Shown here piece by piece: positions 1-10,859 of a DNA stretch of 64,000 bases. The stretch is taken from the NCBI GenBank assembly GCA_004802725.1, contig SGPM01000094.1:21639-85638 (forward strand). The letters are read 5' to 3'. Under the pieces are notes generated by a model. The model had not been told where the DNA came from, made no database searches, and saw only the letters and a list, made by a program, of their open reading frames with translations. Made by a program: the position numbers and the translations under genes. This stretch comes from Antrodiella citrinella (lineage: Eukaryota; Basidiomycota; Agaricomycetes; Polyporales; Steccherinaceae). Within the stretch, counting starts at the first letter, position 1. Every line of letters begins with the position of its first letter.

Positions 1-792
1 CCTTCTCTCCGTCTGCTAGATTGATGTAGTCAGCAACGAACGCCTTGCCCATACCCTTCAGCGCTAGAATGTTTGGATGAGAAATCATGCAATGCTGGGG
101 TGTAGAAGGTGTTTACCGTCTCGTTGACGGGCGATCAGGATGTCAACGATAGTGAACACTTTGAAGCGTTGTGACTGCACAAGGGCTTTCATCTTGACGT
201 GTTGGAATAGTCTAGACACTGTCAAGACACGAGTAAACACCTGACAAAGACGGTACTCACGACCTAACGATCTCCTCTGCCTCTTGAGACGTGATGTTCG
301 AGGTTCCCACAAGAGATACCAATCCCTGCAACGCGGGTATAATGGTCTCTGTATCGTCGAGTTTCCCCCGGAAAAATGTCACCAAGGTCTTGACTGACAT
401 GCGACGATGAGCTCGGACAAGTGAACATACCTAACGAACTTGCGTACCGGATTGACGATTCAGCTTATCTTGTGGATACTGTTCCAGTACCAGTGCCAGG
501 AATTCAACACCTGAGTTCGCGCGGATGACGTTCAACTACTGCAAACGGAAAAGGTACGGTAGATCGTACCTTTTCGTCGCTCATCGTCCTCAACAGATGT
601 CAAGAATTCTCCAAGTGCTTTGATCAAGGGTAGAAGAGCACCATCCTGAGCCAAGATTTCTAATCACGCGATGAATTCGGGACCACGATTTGAACGAATC
701 CGTGAACAAAACACACCAGAGGCTGTGGCTTCTACCTCTTCTTTCCTGCCCGTGGCCATCCATGTCCGAACCAACCGCTCTATACGATCCAT
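1..792 (-). CDS. MMS19: MMS19 N-terminal part (cytosolic iron-sulfur assembly / nucleotide excision repair), cut by window edge
   Basis: The reverse strand from the ATG at 792-790 encodes MDRIERLVRTWMATG. After an intron (donor GTGTGT, acceptor TTAG) it continues with a segment like LPLIKALGEFLTS, characteristic of the MMS19 N-terminus. Further exons give QSQRFKVFTIVDILIAR and, at the window edge, FVADYINLADGEK, matching the family's DGEKDPR block. MMS19/Met18 is a HEAT-repeat scaffold that delivers Fe-S clusters to nuclear DNA repair and replication enzymes and was first linked to TFIIH. Only the N-terminal third or so lies in the window; the rest continues below base 1. It is divergent from MED4, with about 260 bp between start codons. 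Identification comes from recognised family sequence; exon ends are by eye. Confidence 0.85.
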
Positions 793-929
793 TTCTCTCC
801 CAAACCGAGTGAGAATAGCGATGGGGTGGCGATGTAGTACGGGTTTCAGAGCAGTATGAGAGTCAAGAAGGAAATCTCGGTTACATAACGGACGAAGACG
901 TAATCTTCAGCGCCTAGCGTCGATCAACC

Positions 930-937
930 TATAAAAG
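930..937 (+). promoter_or_regulatory. TATA box candidate of MED4
   Basis: TATAAAAG lies about 120 bp upstream of the first MED4 ATG at 1056, inside the short divergent promoter shared with MMS19. It matches the TATA consensus and faces MED4. Function is inferred from position only. Confidence 0.45.
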
Positions 938-1055
938 GTAACGAAGATACCGGATTTGGATGAGACTTTCCACATTCGGTCAAGCAATATTCCCTTCCAA
1001 TTCCTTCCCTTACTCTGTAGTCCACAATCATCTCTTGAATCCAACTTGAATCACA

Positions 1056-1913
1056 ATGTATGCTGACACGGGAAATCAGTCTCAAAATATACTGTTCTCG
1101 AGCTTCGCCCATAATGTCGACAATCTGTCCTCGCCTTCCATGACAGATGCACTTCTCGCTCCCATCAATGAATTGCAGGCCCTCGCGCAGAGTCTGTTTC
1201 AATCCGTATCTTCCACACAAAAGACCATACCTCCACCACCAATATCGGCCTTCTTGTCCATCGATGCCTCACTTGCTTCTGCCGTCAAACAAGCCCGCGA
1301 ACATCAGGTGAAGCAACGGAAGATCGAGAGATTGAAGGATGAGATTCTGGAGCTCGAACGTCGTTGGAGAACGATTGTACAGGAGCTGGAAGAGGGGAGA
1401 CGTGATTTGGAAACGATACTAGCGGAGGGGGAGGAACGAGTCAAAGGTATTGAGGCTGCAAAAGTTGGTGAGTTCGATCAGGAATGTGTGCTGGTTTTCA
1501 CATATGAACTGCTCCCCAGCGTCGATACCATATCCCGAGCTTCTTGCCTATGCCCAAAGCATCTCTGCTTTCACTTCGGCACCACCACATATGCCTGATC
1601 TGGGACTCCCTGGGCAGCCTCCACCGCCACTATTCTTTCCGCCCTTTCCCAATGAAGAGAAGATGCGGCGCGGGCATATGGGCGCAGAAGAGCCGCTCGG
1701 ATTGCTGGGCGAGACCCATGAAGTGGGCAAAGGTTAGTCGTCTGTCCTGTAATTGCCAACCGATAGTGATGACCGATGTTTGTAGCTCCTACACCACTGA
1801 GATCAGTCGAGCTGCCGCACTTGGCCGGTGCCAATCCGTATAGGCCAGAACATCGTGCACCACAACAACTGCAGATGTTCGACTTTGACCTTGATCTGAA
1901 CCCGGACCTGTGA
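1056..1913 (+). CDS. MED4: Mediator complex subunit 4
   Basis: There are three exons: 1056-1467, 1520-1732 and 1786-1913, with GT-AG introns of 52 and 53 nt that keep one frame. The protein has an N-terminal helical stretch (INELQALAQSLFQSV), then a long acidic and basic coiled coil ending in GEERVKGIEAAKV. After that comes the MED4 signature ELLAYAQSISAFTSAPP and a short PFPNEEKMRRG block. The tail ends in FDFDLDLNPDL. MED4 belongs to the Mediator middle module bridging activators and RNA polymerase II. An in-frame ATG at 1140 (MTDALLAP) is an equally reasonable start and fits homologue length better; 1056 is the first ATG after the TATA-like box. Length (about 250 aa) is normal for fungi. 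Confidence 0.9.
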
Positions 1914-2007
1914 TAGGGTGGGTCTACGTCTATGTTACATTTACTTTACATCCTGTCTGCCGCACAATACCCCAATACAAATACAAGCATTCGTACCACT
2001 TCAATCT

Positions 2008-2797
2008 TCAGGACAACGGACTCGAAGGTGGATTGTCCTGCAGCTGACCAGAAGAACTCGACAAATGCACCGACGCTATGGTGACACTTACAGAGGTGAC
2101 CGTCTCCTCGCTCTCCCCGTCCCGCGACATGCCGGCACCCTTCAAGCTACTCCGGCTTTTCATCTTCTTCACTCGCGCTCTGATGCTCTGGCCCACTCCC
2201 GTAATCCTAGAGACGCTTTTCGCGGCAAAGCTGCCTTGGCCGGTGTAGAATCGTACGCTATATGTCTCTAGCTGGCGTCGGAAGCCCAGGTTGGGGCAGA
2301 TGATGGGCCGCTTGGCTTTTACGAAGTCGATCGCTTCTGAAGCGGTCATAGATGTCGTCGCGACAAGGTATGCGCAAACCACAGTTGCGGAGCGGGAAAT
2401 GCCCATAAGACAGTGAACCTGCAGTCGAGACTGTGAGTCGCAATGCCTAAGAGATAGGTGATTTACGCACCAGAACTTTGTGATCTGTACTCTCTTCGAG
2501 TGTAGCCTTTATGAATCCGGTGGTCGTGTCCAGATGGCGCAGAATGTTCGCATCAGAAGTATCCTCCAATGGAACATGCAGGGTACCCTTCAGCTGAGAA
2601 CCGTATATTGGAATCTGCTCCATGACTGAGATGACATGTGTGATGCCTTCGTCTCGTAGTCCCTCTGCACTCCGGGCGAAGAAGAAGTTGGAGAGATACA
2701 GTCGAGGAACGATCTCGGTGGCAGATGGTCCGAAGACATGACCATCGTCGTTTTTCTTGGTCTTGGATAGCAAGGCCGACTGCCACCCTGGCGCCAT
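2008..2797 (-). CDS. Dual-specificity protein phosphatase
   Basis: Two exons on the reverse strand, 2797-2471 and 2418-2008, joined in phase 0 across a 52-nt GT-AG intron, give a 245-aa protein. Residues about 25-165 form a DSP catalytic domain: IVPRLYLSNFFFA near the start, an acidic PLEDTSDANI segment containing the likely general-acid Asp, and the P-loop VHCLMGISRSATVV, an HCx5R motif created exactly at the splice junction. The C-terminal 70 residues are basic, then Ser-rich, and look disordered. It resembles small cytosolic DSPs (DUSP12/Yvh1-like catalytic cores) but lacks a visible zinc-binding tail, so no specific orthologue is assigned. The gene converges with MED4 from the right. Confidence 0.85.
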
Positions 2798-3118
2798 GCA
2801 GACCGAGGCTGAACGTCGGCGTCGACGTTGTGATCGTCTCGGACAACGAGCAGCGAGCTAAATGAGCTCGAGTGGGAACATGGTATGCATGAGCGCCCAT
2901 TTACGCTTGACGCCTCATGACCCATAATATTAACCACGACCACTCGTACTATACCACTGCTTTCGCCCTCTCATGTCCGTATAACGGTTTATATCACATT
3001 CTGAAGGTGTTATTTCATCAGATACATCTACAACAACGACTATGCAGTACGCTAGCCGTTCTCCGAGCTTCGTCATGCATACTGACTGTGCGCCCACAGA
3101 GAGTCTCTGGATACACAG

Positions 3119-6100
3119 GACGAATCAGAACCATGGCCCAAGCCTTCTCTCAATATCCCTGGGAACCCCGGTGAATATTTGGTGGATGATCTGGAAGGTG
3201 CAGAGGAATTCGAACTCCTGGGCGACGGCACCTTGCCCCCTTCTGCACACCTGAACAAACGACCTGCATATGTGGAAGGAAGCTCTATCGACTGGCTGTG
3301 GGAGGAAAGTGCCGAGCGAATGCGTGGACGGAAACTGCATTCGCAGAGAGGATGGACAGGGATGCTTGCGCCGATGCTGGACTCTGCCAAGATATGGCTC
3401 ATTCTTGTGCTTACGGGCATTGGGATCGGTACCATTGGAGCATGGCTGGACGTACTAGTGAAGTGGTGAGTCGTAATGCGTCTGGTTCCAAGAGCGACCA
3501 TTCTCACATGCATGTAGGCTTGGTGATCTGAGGGAAGGTCGTTGCACATATGGGCTGTTCTACAATCAAGTCACTTGTTGCAGCGGGCTAGATGGTGAGC
3601 TTGCTTCTGGCTTCCATACATATCGCGCACGTATTGAGGGCATCTCGCGGCAGCTGGGGAAGTTTGTAAGGAGTGGCAAAGTTGGAGTCAGTACTTCCAC
3701 GTCTCGTTCATACTTGGCCAGTCTCTGCTACAATCCTTCATATACATTGCACTGGGTGTGCGTGAACTATCTCTACGTTCATCCGCCTCTGTTTATATGT
3801 CCTCTAGATTGTTTTCGCAGGGAGTGCGGCTCTCCTTGTAAAATCCTACGCACCATAGTAAGTGCCATGGACACAATATGCGAACGACCGACTGATGTTT
3901 TGTAATAGTGCTTTTCATACAGGAAGTGAGTTTATCATCTACCTGCAGAAGTGAGGCTGAACCCTGACGATTTATGACAGTCCCCGAAATCAAAGCAGTG
4001 CGTGTCACCTTGGTCTTATCATACAGGGAGGTGTCTTATACCTCTATTTCACAGATTCTTAGTGGCTATGTGTTCGACGCATTCCTCAGTCCGTGGACGC
4101 TACTCATTAAAGCCATTGGTCTTGCATTAGCAGTGGCTTCCGGCTTGTCTCTCGGCAAGGAGGCAAGGATCATGATGTTATGATAATTCCATCTGTTGAC
4201 ACAATCATGCAGGGACCTTTGGTACACGTCTCATGCTGCCTTGCTTACCTCTTGGTACGACTCTTCAGATTCCAGTATAGCGAAGGTGTGTTACCTTTCA
4301 TGCAAATGAATGTAATCGTATACTCATCTTGAGACAAAAGTGCAGAAACGCAAGTCTCTAGCTGCTGCTGCTGCCGCCGGCGTATCCGTCGCGTTCGGAA
4401 GCCCATTGGGCGGCGTACTATTTGGTCTTGAAGAACTTGACATCACCTCATTCAGCAATGAGAGCGAGGTTTTGTGGCGAGGTTTTGTCACCTCAGTCAT
4501 TGCAGCTATGACACTGCAGTATATCGATCCCTTTGGAACGTCCAAACTAGTGCTTTTCCAGGTGACCGGAGTTGTGGATACCTGGAAGGCATTTGAACTT
4601 GTGAGTGAAAAGGAACTTTTGTGCTACATGGAAGAGTCTAATCATAGCCCAGGTTCCTTGGCTTATTCTCGCAGCAACAGGAGTATGTGTATTGCAACGT
4701 GACTTCCAAGTTCGACTCTGCCGTGCTAACGCGTACTCGTCACAAGGGTGTTCTTGGATCTGTCCTGATAAAACTCAACGCTGCTGCTGCTGTATACAGA
4801 CGTCACACTTTCATTCACGAGTGGCCCACACTCGAAGTGGTCGCTTTCAGTGCCATCACTGCTGCTGTCAGCTATCTTGTAAGTGAATTGAGTTCCTTCT
4901 AAGCAAAACTAACTTCGCATCGGTATGCTAGGTTGTATTCTTGAGAGTGCAATCATCAGAATTGGTGTCGAATCTCTTCGTAGAATGTGACCCCTCGAAA
5001 GGCGACTACCACGGTCTTTGTAAGTGAGTAGAAACTACAACGGTTCCGATGACGCTTTCAACTCATTTTCATGTAGTCCAACTGCCGCATGGGAGAATAT
5101 CTTTTTGCTCATTCTCACTGCTGCTGTGAAGTTACTCTTGACAGCATGGACGTTTGGAATGCAGGTATGTCTGTCGTACTTGTTCTCTTGAGTAACAAAC
5201 TTGATATTCCTTTGTATTGCAGATACCCGCAGGTATATTCCTTCCTACGATCGCAATTGGAGCGTGCCTTGGACGCGCTATGGGACTCCTCACGTGCGCT
5301 TCACCGCACCTTGACTCTTATTGTACACTGACACATTGAAAATAGCCAGCTGGTACAGCGCGCATACCCTCAAGCATGGGTATTTGCATCGTGTCCTCCT
5401 GACCCCACAGTGAGATGCGTATCCCCTGGTTTCTACGCCGTTATAGGTGCTTCAGCGATGCTAGCCGGTGTCACAAGAATGACAGGTATGTACTTCGCTT
5501 GTGTCGTTCCCCTGCATCTGCTCATAAATTTTTCTCAGTGTCCCTCGTCGTCATTGTGTTCGAGGTAAGTCCCGGATTGGATCTCTTCGAATCAATCTAC
5601 TTGACATTTCTACTAGTTGACAGGAGCGTTGTCTCATGTCCTGCCTATCATGATCTCTGTCCTGGTGGCCAAATGGGTAGGAGACGGTCTCGGAAAAGAA
5701 GGCATCTATTCCGTTTGGATTGCCATGCGCCAGTACCCGTGGTTGCCTCCCGATGAGTTCAGGGACAACGGTCAAACTGCTGAGCAAGTCGTGAAGCCGA
5801 TGCAGAACTTAGTGATTATCCGAGATGAAGAAGAGGCGACGATGAAGGATTTGAACGCGTTTCTGAACAAGCATAGTTTCCATGGGTTCCCCGTCGTGAG
5901 AGGGGAGAGTTTGTTGGGCTATGTCGGNCGCGATGAACTCAGAGCGTACCTTGGTGAGTTGTTCATCTCGGTCACGACGTATTNGATTAAGCTCACAAAA
6001 TGTACAGAATCGTTGGTGGGCGAGGATGGTCAACGGAAGTGTACGTTCTCGAAAGACGTCGCTGCAGTCGAGACCGACTTCATCAACCTCTCGTCTCTTC

Positions 6101-6348
6101 TGGACGAAGCCGTTCTGCAGATGCGGAAGGAAGTCCCACTGCANNTGGTGGTGAACATGTTCCAGAAGATGGTGTGTTATATATCCTGAAATTGTGCCTG
6201 CGTGTACTGATCCTTCTTTTGGCAGAATCTACGGCATGTCCTGTTCTCACAAGAAGGAGTCCTTACTGGACTCGTGACCAAGTCNGACATCGTCTGGCTG
6301 ATGACTACCCATATAGCGCACACCGCGGCTCTCGCAGAGAGAGGATAG
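3119..6348 (+). CDS. Voltage-gated chloride channel / CLC-type Cl-/H+ exchanger with CBS domains
   Basis: At least a dozen short exons encode a CLC protein of the Gef1-like fungal group. Visible pieces in order: cytosolic N-terminus ([20 protein letters not shown]), first helix with [17 protein letters not shown], filter block [25 protein letters not shown] with the gating glutamate, [35 protein letters not shown], and [18 protein letters not shown]. Two C-terminal CBS domains follow (around 5800-5960 and 6160-6330), ending LAERG then TAG at 6346-6348. It likely works in Golgi or endosome ion and pH balance, as Gef1 does. The GKEGP codons are split by a GC-AG intron (4163-4212). The visible coding frame begins at an acceptor (CAG at 3116-3118); no ATG exists in that exon, so a first exon upstream, around 2.9-3.1 kb, is missing from this call. 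Several N bases fall in the 3' part. Confidence 0.88.
4163..4212 (+). other. GC-AG intron within the CLC GKEGP motif
   Basis: Donor GAG/GCAAGG and acceptor ATGCAG/GGACCT join GGC AAG GAG to GGA CCT, giving the invariant GKEGP. A read-through frame reaches a stop within the intron. Confidence 0.85.
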
Positions 6349-6794
6349 GAATGTTTACTGTATACTGGCGACTAATATACTATCTCCCTTATATCGTGCA
6401 GCCCTCACGCATGTTGTGCTCACAGGTAGACTTGCTGTGTTCCTTTACGCGCTCTTCAAGGATGTGTACACATGGGCTGAACATTCATTTCGGGCTCATG
6501 GCCGTGATCATCATATNCTGAAACAGTTTTTGCACCAGAGTCTACCATAGANTGCCGTGACCAAGCTCGCTGTTCTGCGTCTGTAACTCATTGACAGACG
6601 GCCGGGATCTACCGTGGTGTGTCCNCCCTGACGCTTCTCCGTCTGGATCCTGACTCACTAATTTGTCGTGAGACTTCAAGAATCNNCGAACCATGAGGTC
6701 GTTGCAAAAAAAGCTCCGGAAGATCTGTATATGTACCTGTACGACCTCTTCGTGGGTGTAGCTGCATATCCATGATCTTCATTTGCGAACGATC

Positions 6795-8114
6795 ATGATC
6801 ATCATGCTACCATTGCTACACGGCTTCGCAACTGTCCTGACGTTGGGCTGCACAGTGGTCATCGCNCAGTCTCTCGACCCATTCATATATGGTGCTTTCA
6901 CCAAGACCGCCACCTACTCGGTTGCGAACCAATTGGGATTCTTTACAGACCAAGGTCTCAATGTCACGCTTTCCACAGTNAGAAAACTCTCTGTACNTGT
7001 CTCACGAGATGATCTGTTGACGACATCTACCTTCATGCGTGAAGGTCCCGAACTCGACGTTTGGGTACGCTACACTTCTGGCTGGAGGTTACNATCTGTT
7101 GACAGGCACGGTGGACAATGCTGTCAACCTGCGTTTNAACTCCGAGGAGCCGCTTGCTGTCGTGGGTCAGTTAGACCTTGGGCCCGACCTGGTCATCGCA
7201 GGAGTTCCCAATGTGACCAGTATACAAGACTTGAAGGGAAAGGCTCTCATGGTTGATGCCGCCACGTCCGGATATGCGTGAGTACCGGTCGCTTGTCCCG
7301 GCTCACAGCTCGCATCCCTGATGTCATGAGACAGCTTTGTCCTACGGAAGTTGTTGTCCTTGAATGGANTGCAACTAGGTACCGACTTCAGCTTCCAGGT
7401 AACATGTCGTGCAGNGTTTCTTTGACGGAAGCTGAACATCAGTGGTTATCAGGTGGTCGGCGCGACACCGACTCGTTTTGAGCTCCTCAGCAATGGTTCC
7501 CTGCCAGACGGGACACCGGTATTCGCGACGATCCTTACCTNTCCATTCAGTGAGATCAGGGTCGATTCCATTCTACGAAACCGCCAACTGAATGTCATAA
7601 CTCTNTTCTAGCTGCGTTAGCATCTGCTGCGTCGCCACCGCTTCCCATCCTCGCTCGCGTGTCCGACTTCGTAGCTCCATTCTTCTCGAGTGCTATCACC
7701 ATCCGCTCCGAGGACGCGGATCCGTCATCTGATCCAACCTCTCCAATTGTACGCTTCGTAGCGGCGTTCCTTGGCGCGAACAGTTTCCTCTCCTCACCCT
7801 CTAACAAAGCCTGCGTCATTCGCGCCCTTGCCGCAGAGAACGGGTTCTCAAAAGCTATCGCAGAGGCAGAGTATGCTGCTGCAACGGACCCGGTCTCTGG
7901 AGAGACCAATCAAGTGAATTTCGCTCCGAGTCAGTTGGGACTACTGAACGTCATTGATGTACGTATGCTCAGCGATGGGTTTGCTCAAGCGGGACCCTCG
8001 TTTGACTTTGCAGACGCGATCATACCTGGCTCGGGGATGTTGTTGGATTTGAGGGTTCGGGACGCGGCTTTGGGTCTTGTGAAGGAGTTGGGAAATGGAG
8101 CATGTCCCGAGTAA
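6795..8114 (+). CDS. Secreted NMT1/THI5-like periplasmic-binding-protein-fold protein
   Basis: The ATG at 6795 opens with MIIMLPLLHGFATVLTLG, a convincing signal peptide. The mature part starts near FIYGAFTKTATYSVANQLGF, followed by TVDNAVNLR, PLAVVGQLDLGPDLVIAGV and SIQDLKGKALMVDAATSGYA. This order is typical of the type-II solute-binding fold used by NMT1/THI5-like and SsuA/TauA-like proteins. Several introns follow around 7280-7615, then a long last exon ending GNGACPE at 8114. Fungal proteins of this type are secreted and of unknown ligand; a role in thiamine-pyrimidine synthesis is not implied. About a dozen N bases (6866-7605) lie in the gene, so some junctions cannot be resolved. It is tandem with the CLC gene upstream and the methyltransferase downstream. 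Confidence 0.7.
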
Positions 8115-8281
8115 TTATCTGTGTATATGTTTCTTGTTTCTATCAACCATGTACATTCTGGATCCAGAGAATGATATTCACTGTGCCGATGCTGCACACG
8201 GACTCATCAAGCACCGTTCATGAATAGTGGGCGCTTAGTTCTTGTTTTCGACCCGCCAGCTGCACTTGTGGCCACTTTTCC

Positions 8282-10005
8282 ATGATTCCTCTGCGACATG
8301 TTCGAGCTGGATTATCGAACGCAGTTAGACCTCATGTCTCCTCTTTCCGTCCGATAACCTATCCAACACCGGTCGTCCGAGGACACTCGTATTCTAGCCA
8401 GCCGAAACGACCCACTCCTCGCAAGAAGCTCCCGGACAAGATCAACTACAACCCGGACGCTTTCTTCGAGACCCCCGACCCGGAACATGTCAAGTACAAG
8501 CGTGTCACGGCCAATGACCTGGTGGCGCGTTCGGAGCCGCCGACGGAGGTGAAGATGCTCGTGCGCGACTTCATCGAGGACTCACTGTACAATCCGAACT
8601 ATGGCTACTTTCCTCAGCAAGTGAACATCTTCACTGCGACGGAGACCATCGACTTTGGCTCGGTGCGCAATGCTGTTGAGTTTCAGGGAGAGGTCGCGAG
8701 GCGGTATGCTCAGTACGGCTTGGATGAGGCAGGGCCCGGGAGGCAAATCTGGCACACGCCTACGGAGTTGTTCAAGGTACGCTTTTGTAACGACGCATGT
8801 TGCTGGAGATAGCTGAAGATCGTAGCCATGGTACGGGCGTGCCATTGCTCAATGTTTAGTCTCCGAATATCTGCTCAAGTACTTTCCCTACGAAGATTTC
8901 TCAGTCTATGAGATCGGTGGCGGCAACGGCACTCTGGCACAAGACATGTTGGACTACATTCAGGAAGCATACCCAGACGTGTATGACCGGACCAGGTACA
9001 ACATCATCGAGATAAGTGACAACCTGGCAAATCTGCAACGAGAGAAGCTTTGTGCGAAACATCCATGCGTCACTGTAACAAATCAGAGCATTTTCCATTG
9101 GGATACGGTGGAGCCGGCGCCGTGTTTCTTCCTAGGCATGGAAGTCATCGTGCGTACTTTCTTTACATCTATTGTATATGTCAAGTGACGTTCTGCAGGA
9201 TAACTTCGCTCATGATATGATTCGATATGACCTTCGGACGTTAGAACCGTATCAGGGTCTCGTCGCGATCGACGCCAACGGAGACTACAGCGCACACTAC
9301 TCACGCGTCACCGACCCGCTCATCTCATCTTTCCTGTCCCTCCGACGCCGGTTAGGCCACCCACCACCAATACCGCGTCTTCTCAAGCTATCTCCGACGC
9401 TACGTAGCCTCTACACCAACCTTCCATTCGCACCCAACCTATCTACTCCCGAGTTCATTCCAACTCGTCTGCTCTCCCTCCTGCGTACCCTGCGCAAATA
9501 TTTCCCGCGCCATCGTCTCCTCCTGTCCGACTTTTCCTCTCTGCCCGATACCATTCCTGGCGTGAACGCGCCCGTGGTCCAAACACGGTACCAGAACACC
9601 ACGGTACCATGCTCGACACTCTTTGTCAAGCCGGGGTACTTTGACATCTTCTTCCCCACGAACTTCGAGCACCTGCGGGACATGTACGAAGACATCCTGT
9701 CGCAGCCGATCTCATCTGGGGACTCTGACCCACTCGCCAGCCCGCCACGCTCCTCCCCACTGTCTAGCGGCGCGTCCCCTCTGAGTGCGGGCTCTGGGTT
9801 CTTCTCGTCGTATCACCCGAAGAACCGTAGGACACCGACGGATGGCGTCGCATCGAGTAGTGGGCTGCCGGTGGGAGAACGGAAGTCGAGCGTGTTCACG
9901 CATGCGGAGTTCATGGAGACGTATGCTGATCTGAGCAAGACGAAGTTGCGGAACGGGGAGAATCCGATGTTGGATTATTATAAGAATGTCAAGTTCTTGT
10001 TTTAA
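8282..10005 (+). CDS. NDUFAF7: NDUFAF7/MidA-type mitochondrial protein arginine methyltransferase (complex I assembly)
   Basis: Three exons, 8282-8776, 8826-9149 and 9199-10005, all in phase 0, give 541 aa. The N-terminus is Arg/Ser-rich without acids (MIPLRHVRAGLSNAVRPH), fitting a mitochondrial presequence. The DUF185 domain begins near MLVRDFIEDSLYNPNYGYF, contains the SAM-binding glycine loop YEIGGGNGTLAQDML, and continues through FLGMEVIDNFAHDMIRYD. The C-terminal half holds a serine-rich insertion (around 9715-9890) and ends ENPMLDYYKNVKFLF. NDUFAF7 dimethylates an arginine of the NDUFS2 subunit early in complex I assembly. The C-terminal half is longer and more divergent than animal NDUFAF7, so a related MidA-family function remains possible. 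Confidence 0.85.
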
Positions 10006-10380
10006 GAATACAACGCCGGTCTACGTTCGATCCAGAGCCTGGTCCTTGCGGAACCTCGCAGTTGCGGGTGTGATTCACACTCCTCAACAATGTTTGACCT
10101 CTCGCGGATGCTAGATGCTAGGCAATGCTGAGTAAGAACGGGCTTCACAAATCGATGTTCGGGGACGGGAACCCGACACGACTGCAACTGGACATTGTCC
10201 ACGGATCGGCGCAAGGCTGCGGAGGAGACGAGTCCTTTCGGCACGGCTCGAACAGAGGCAGGGGCTCTGGAAGTTCAAACTCATGCATATATATTTTCAT
10301 TCCACAAAGCGGCCAGAACAATTTGACAGGAGAGCACAACAGTATCAGACGTACATAAGAGACACGACACGAACCTCAGG
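10006..10380. other. Intergenic, convergent 3' ends
   Basis: About 375 bp lie between the NDUFAF7 stop and the TMEM14 stop, which face each other. I see no gene or strong repeat; it presumably holds both 3' UTRs. Confidence 0.5.
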
Positions 10381-10859
10381 CTACTTCTTCAGAGCAAGGT
10401 ATGTGCTACCGTAGTAGTACGCAGCTGCCAACGATGTAGCAGTCAATACAGCTGGGACAGGGCCCTTGGCAGCACGCGGGGCAGATGAAAGCAGCAATAT
10501 GACGGAGGCACCTGTACAATGTTTCAATCTTCAGCCGTCCAGCTGTACTCGTGTGATGTATGCACTCACCAAGTGCACCCTCCAAACCGAATCCGGTGCC
10601 GTTCTTGAGATGATTCGCACTCCACAAGTACAGCAATCCGACGCTTCAAACCGTTTAGTCGTGTGTATGGTCACAGTGTATATGATGGACGACATACGTG
10701 ACACCTGCGACGATGGAAGGCACGCTCCTCGTTCTTGCGAATCCAATTATGCCGCCGACAATGCAGAGACCTCCCATGAGGAACGCGGGGTTAGCGTTAG
10801 CAGACTTGAACATCATCAGTATGGATTTCGCTTGCAGGACACATATTCCAGCTTACCAT
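10381..10859 (-). CDS. TMEM14 family (UPF0136) small membrane protein
   Basis: Four small exons on the reverse strand encode about 110 aa: NPAFLMGGLCIVGGIIGFAR, SVPSIVAGVT, LLYLWSANHLKNGTGFGLEGALG, then ASVILLLSSAPRAAKGPVPAVL, ending TYLALKK. The order of glycine-rich helices, the short R/K loop and the final Pro-Val helix are those of TMEM14/YJR085C-like proteins, which sit in mitochondrial or ER membranes and in animals assist haem synthesis. The start codon is unusual: ATG at 10859-10857 is followed immediately by an intron (10856-10805, 52 nt, GTAAGC...TTCAAG with a CTGAT branch-like site), so the first exon would contribute only Met. The next coding exon continues SANANPAFLMGG in frame. 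Confidence 0.8.
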
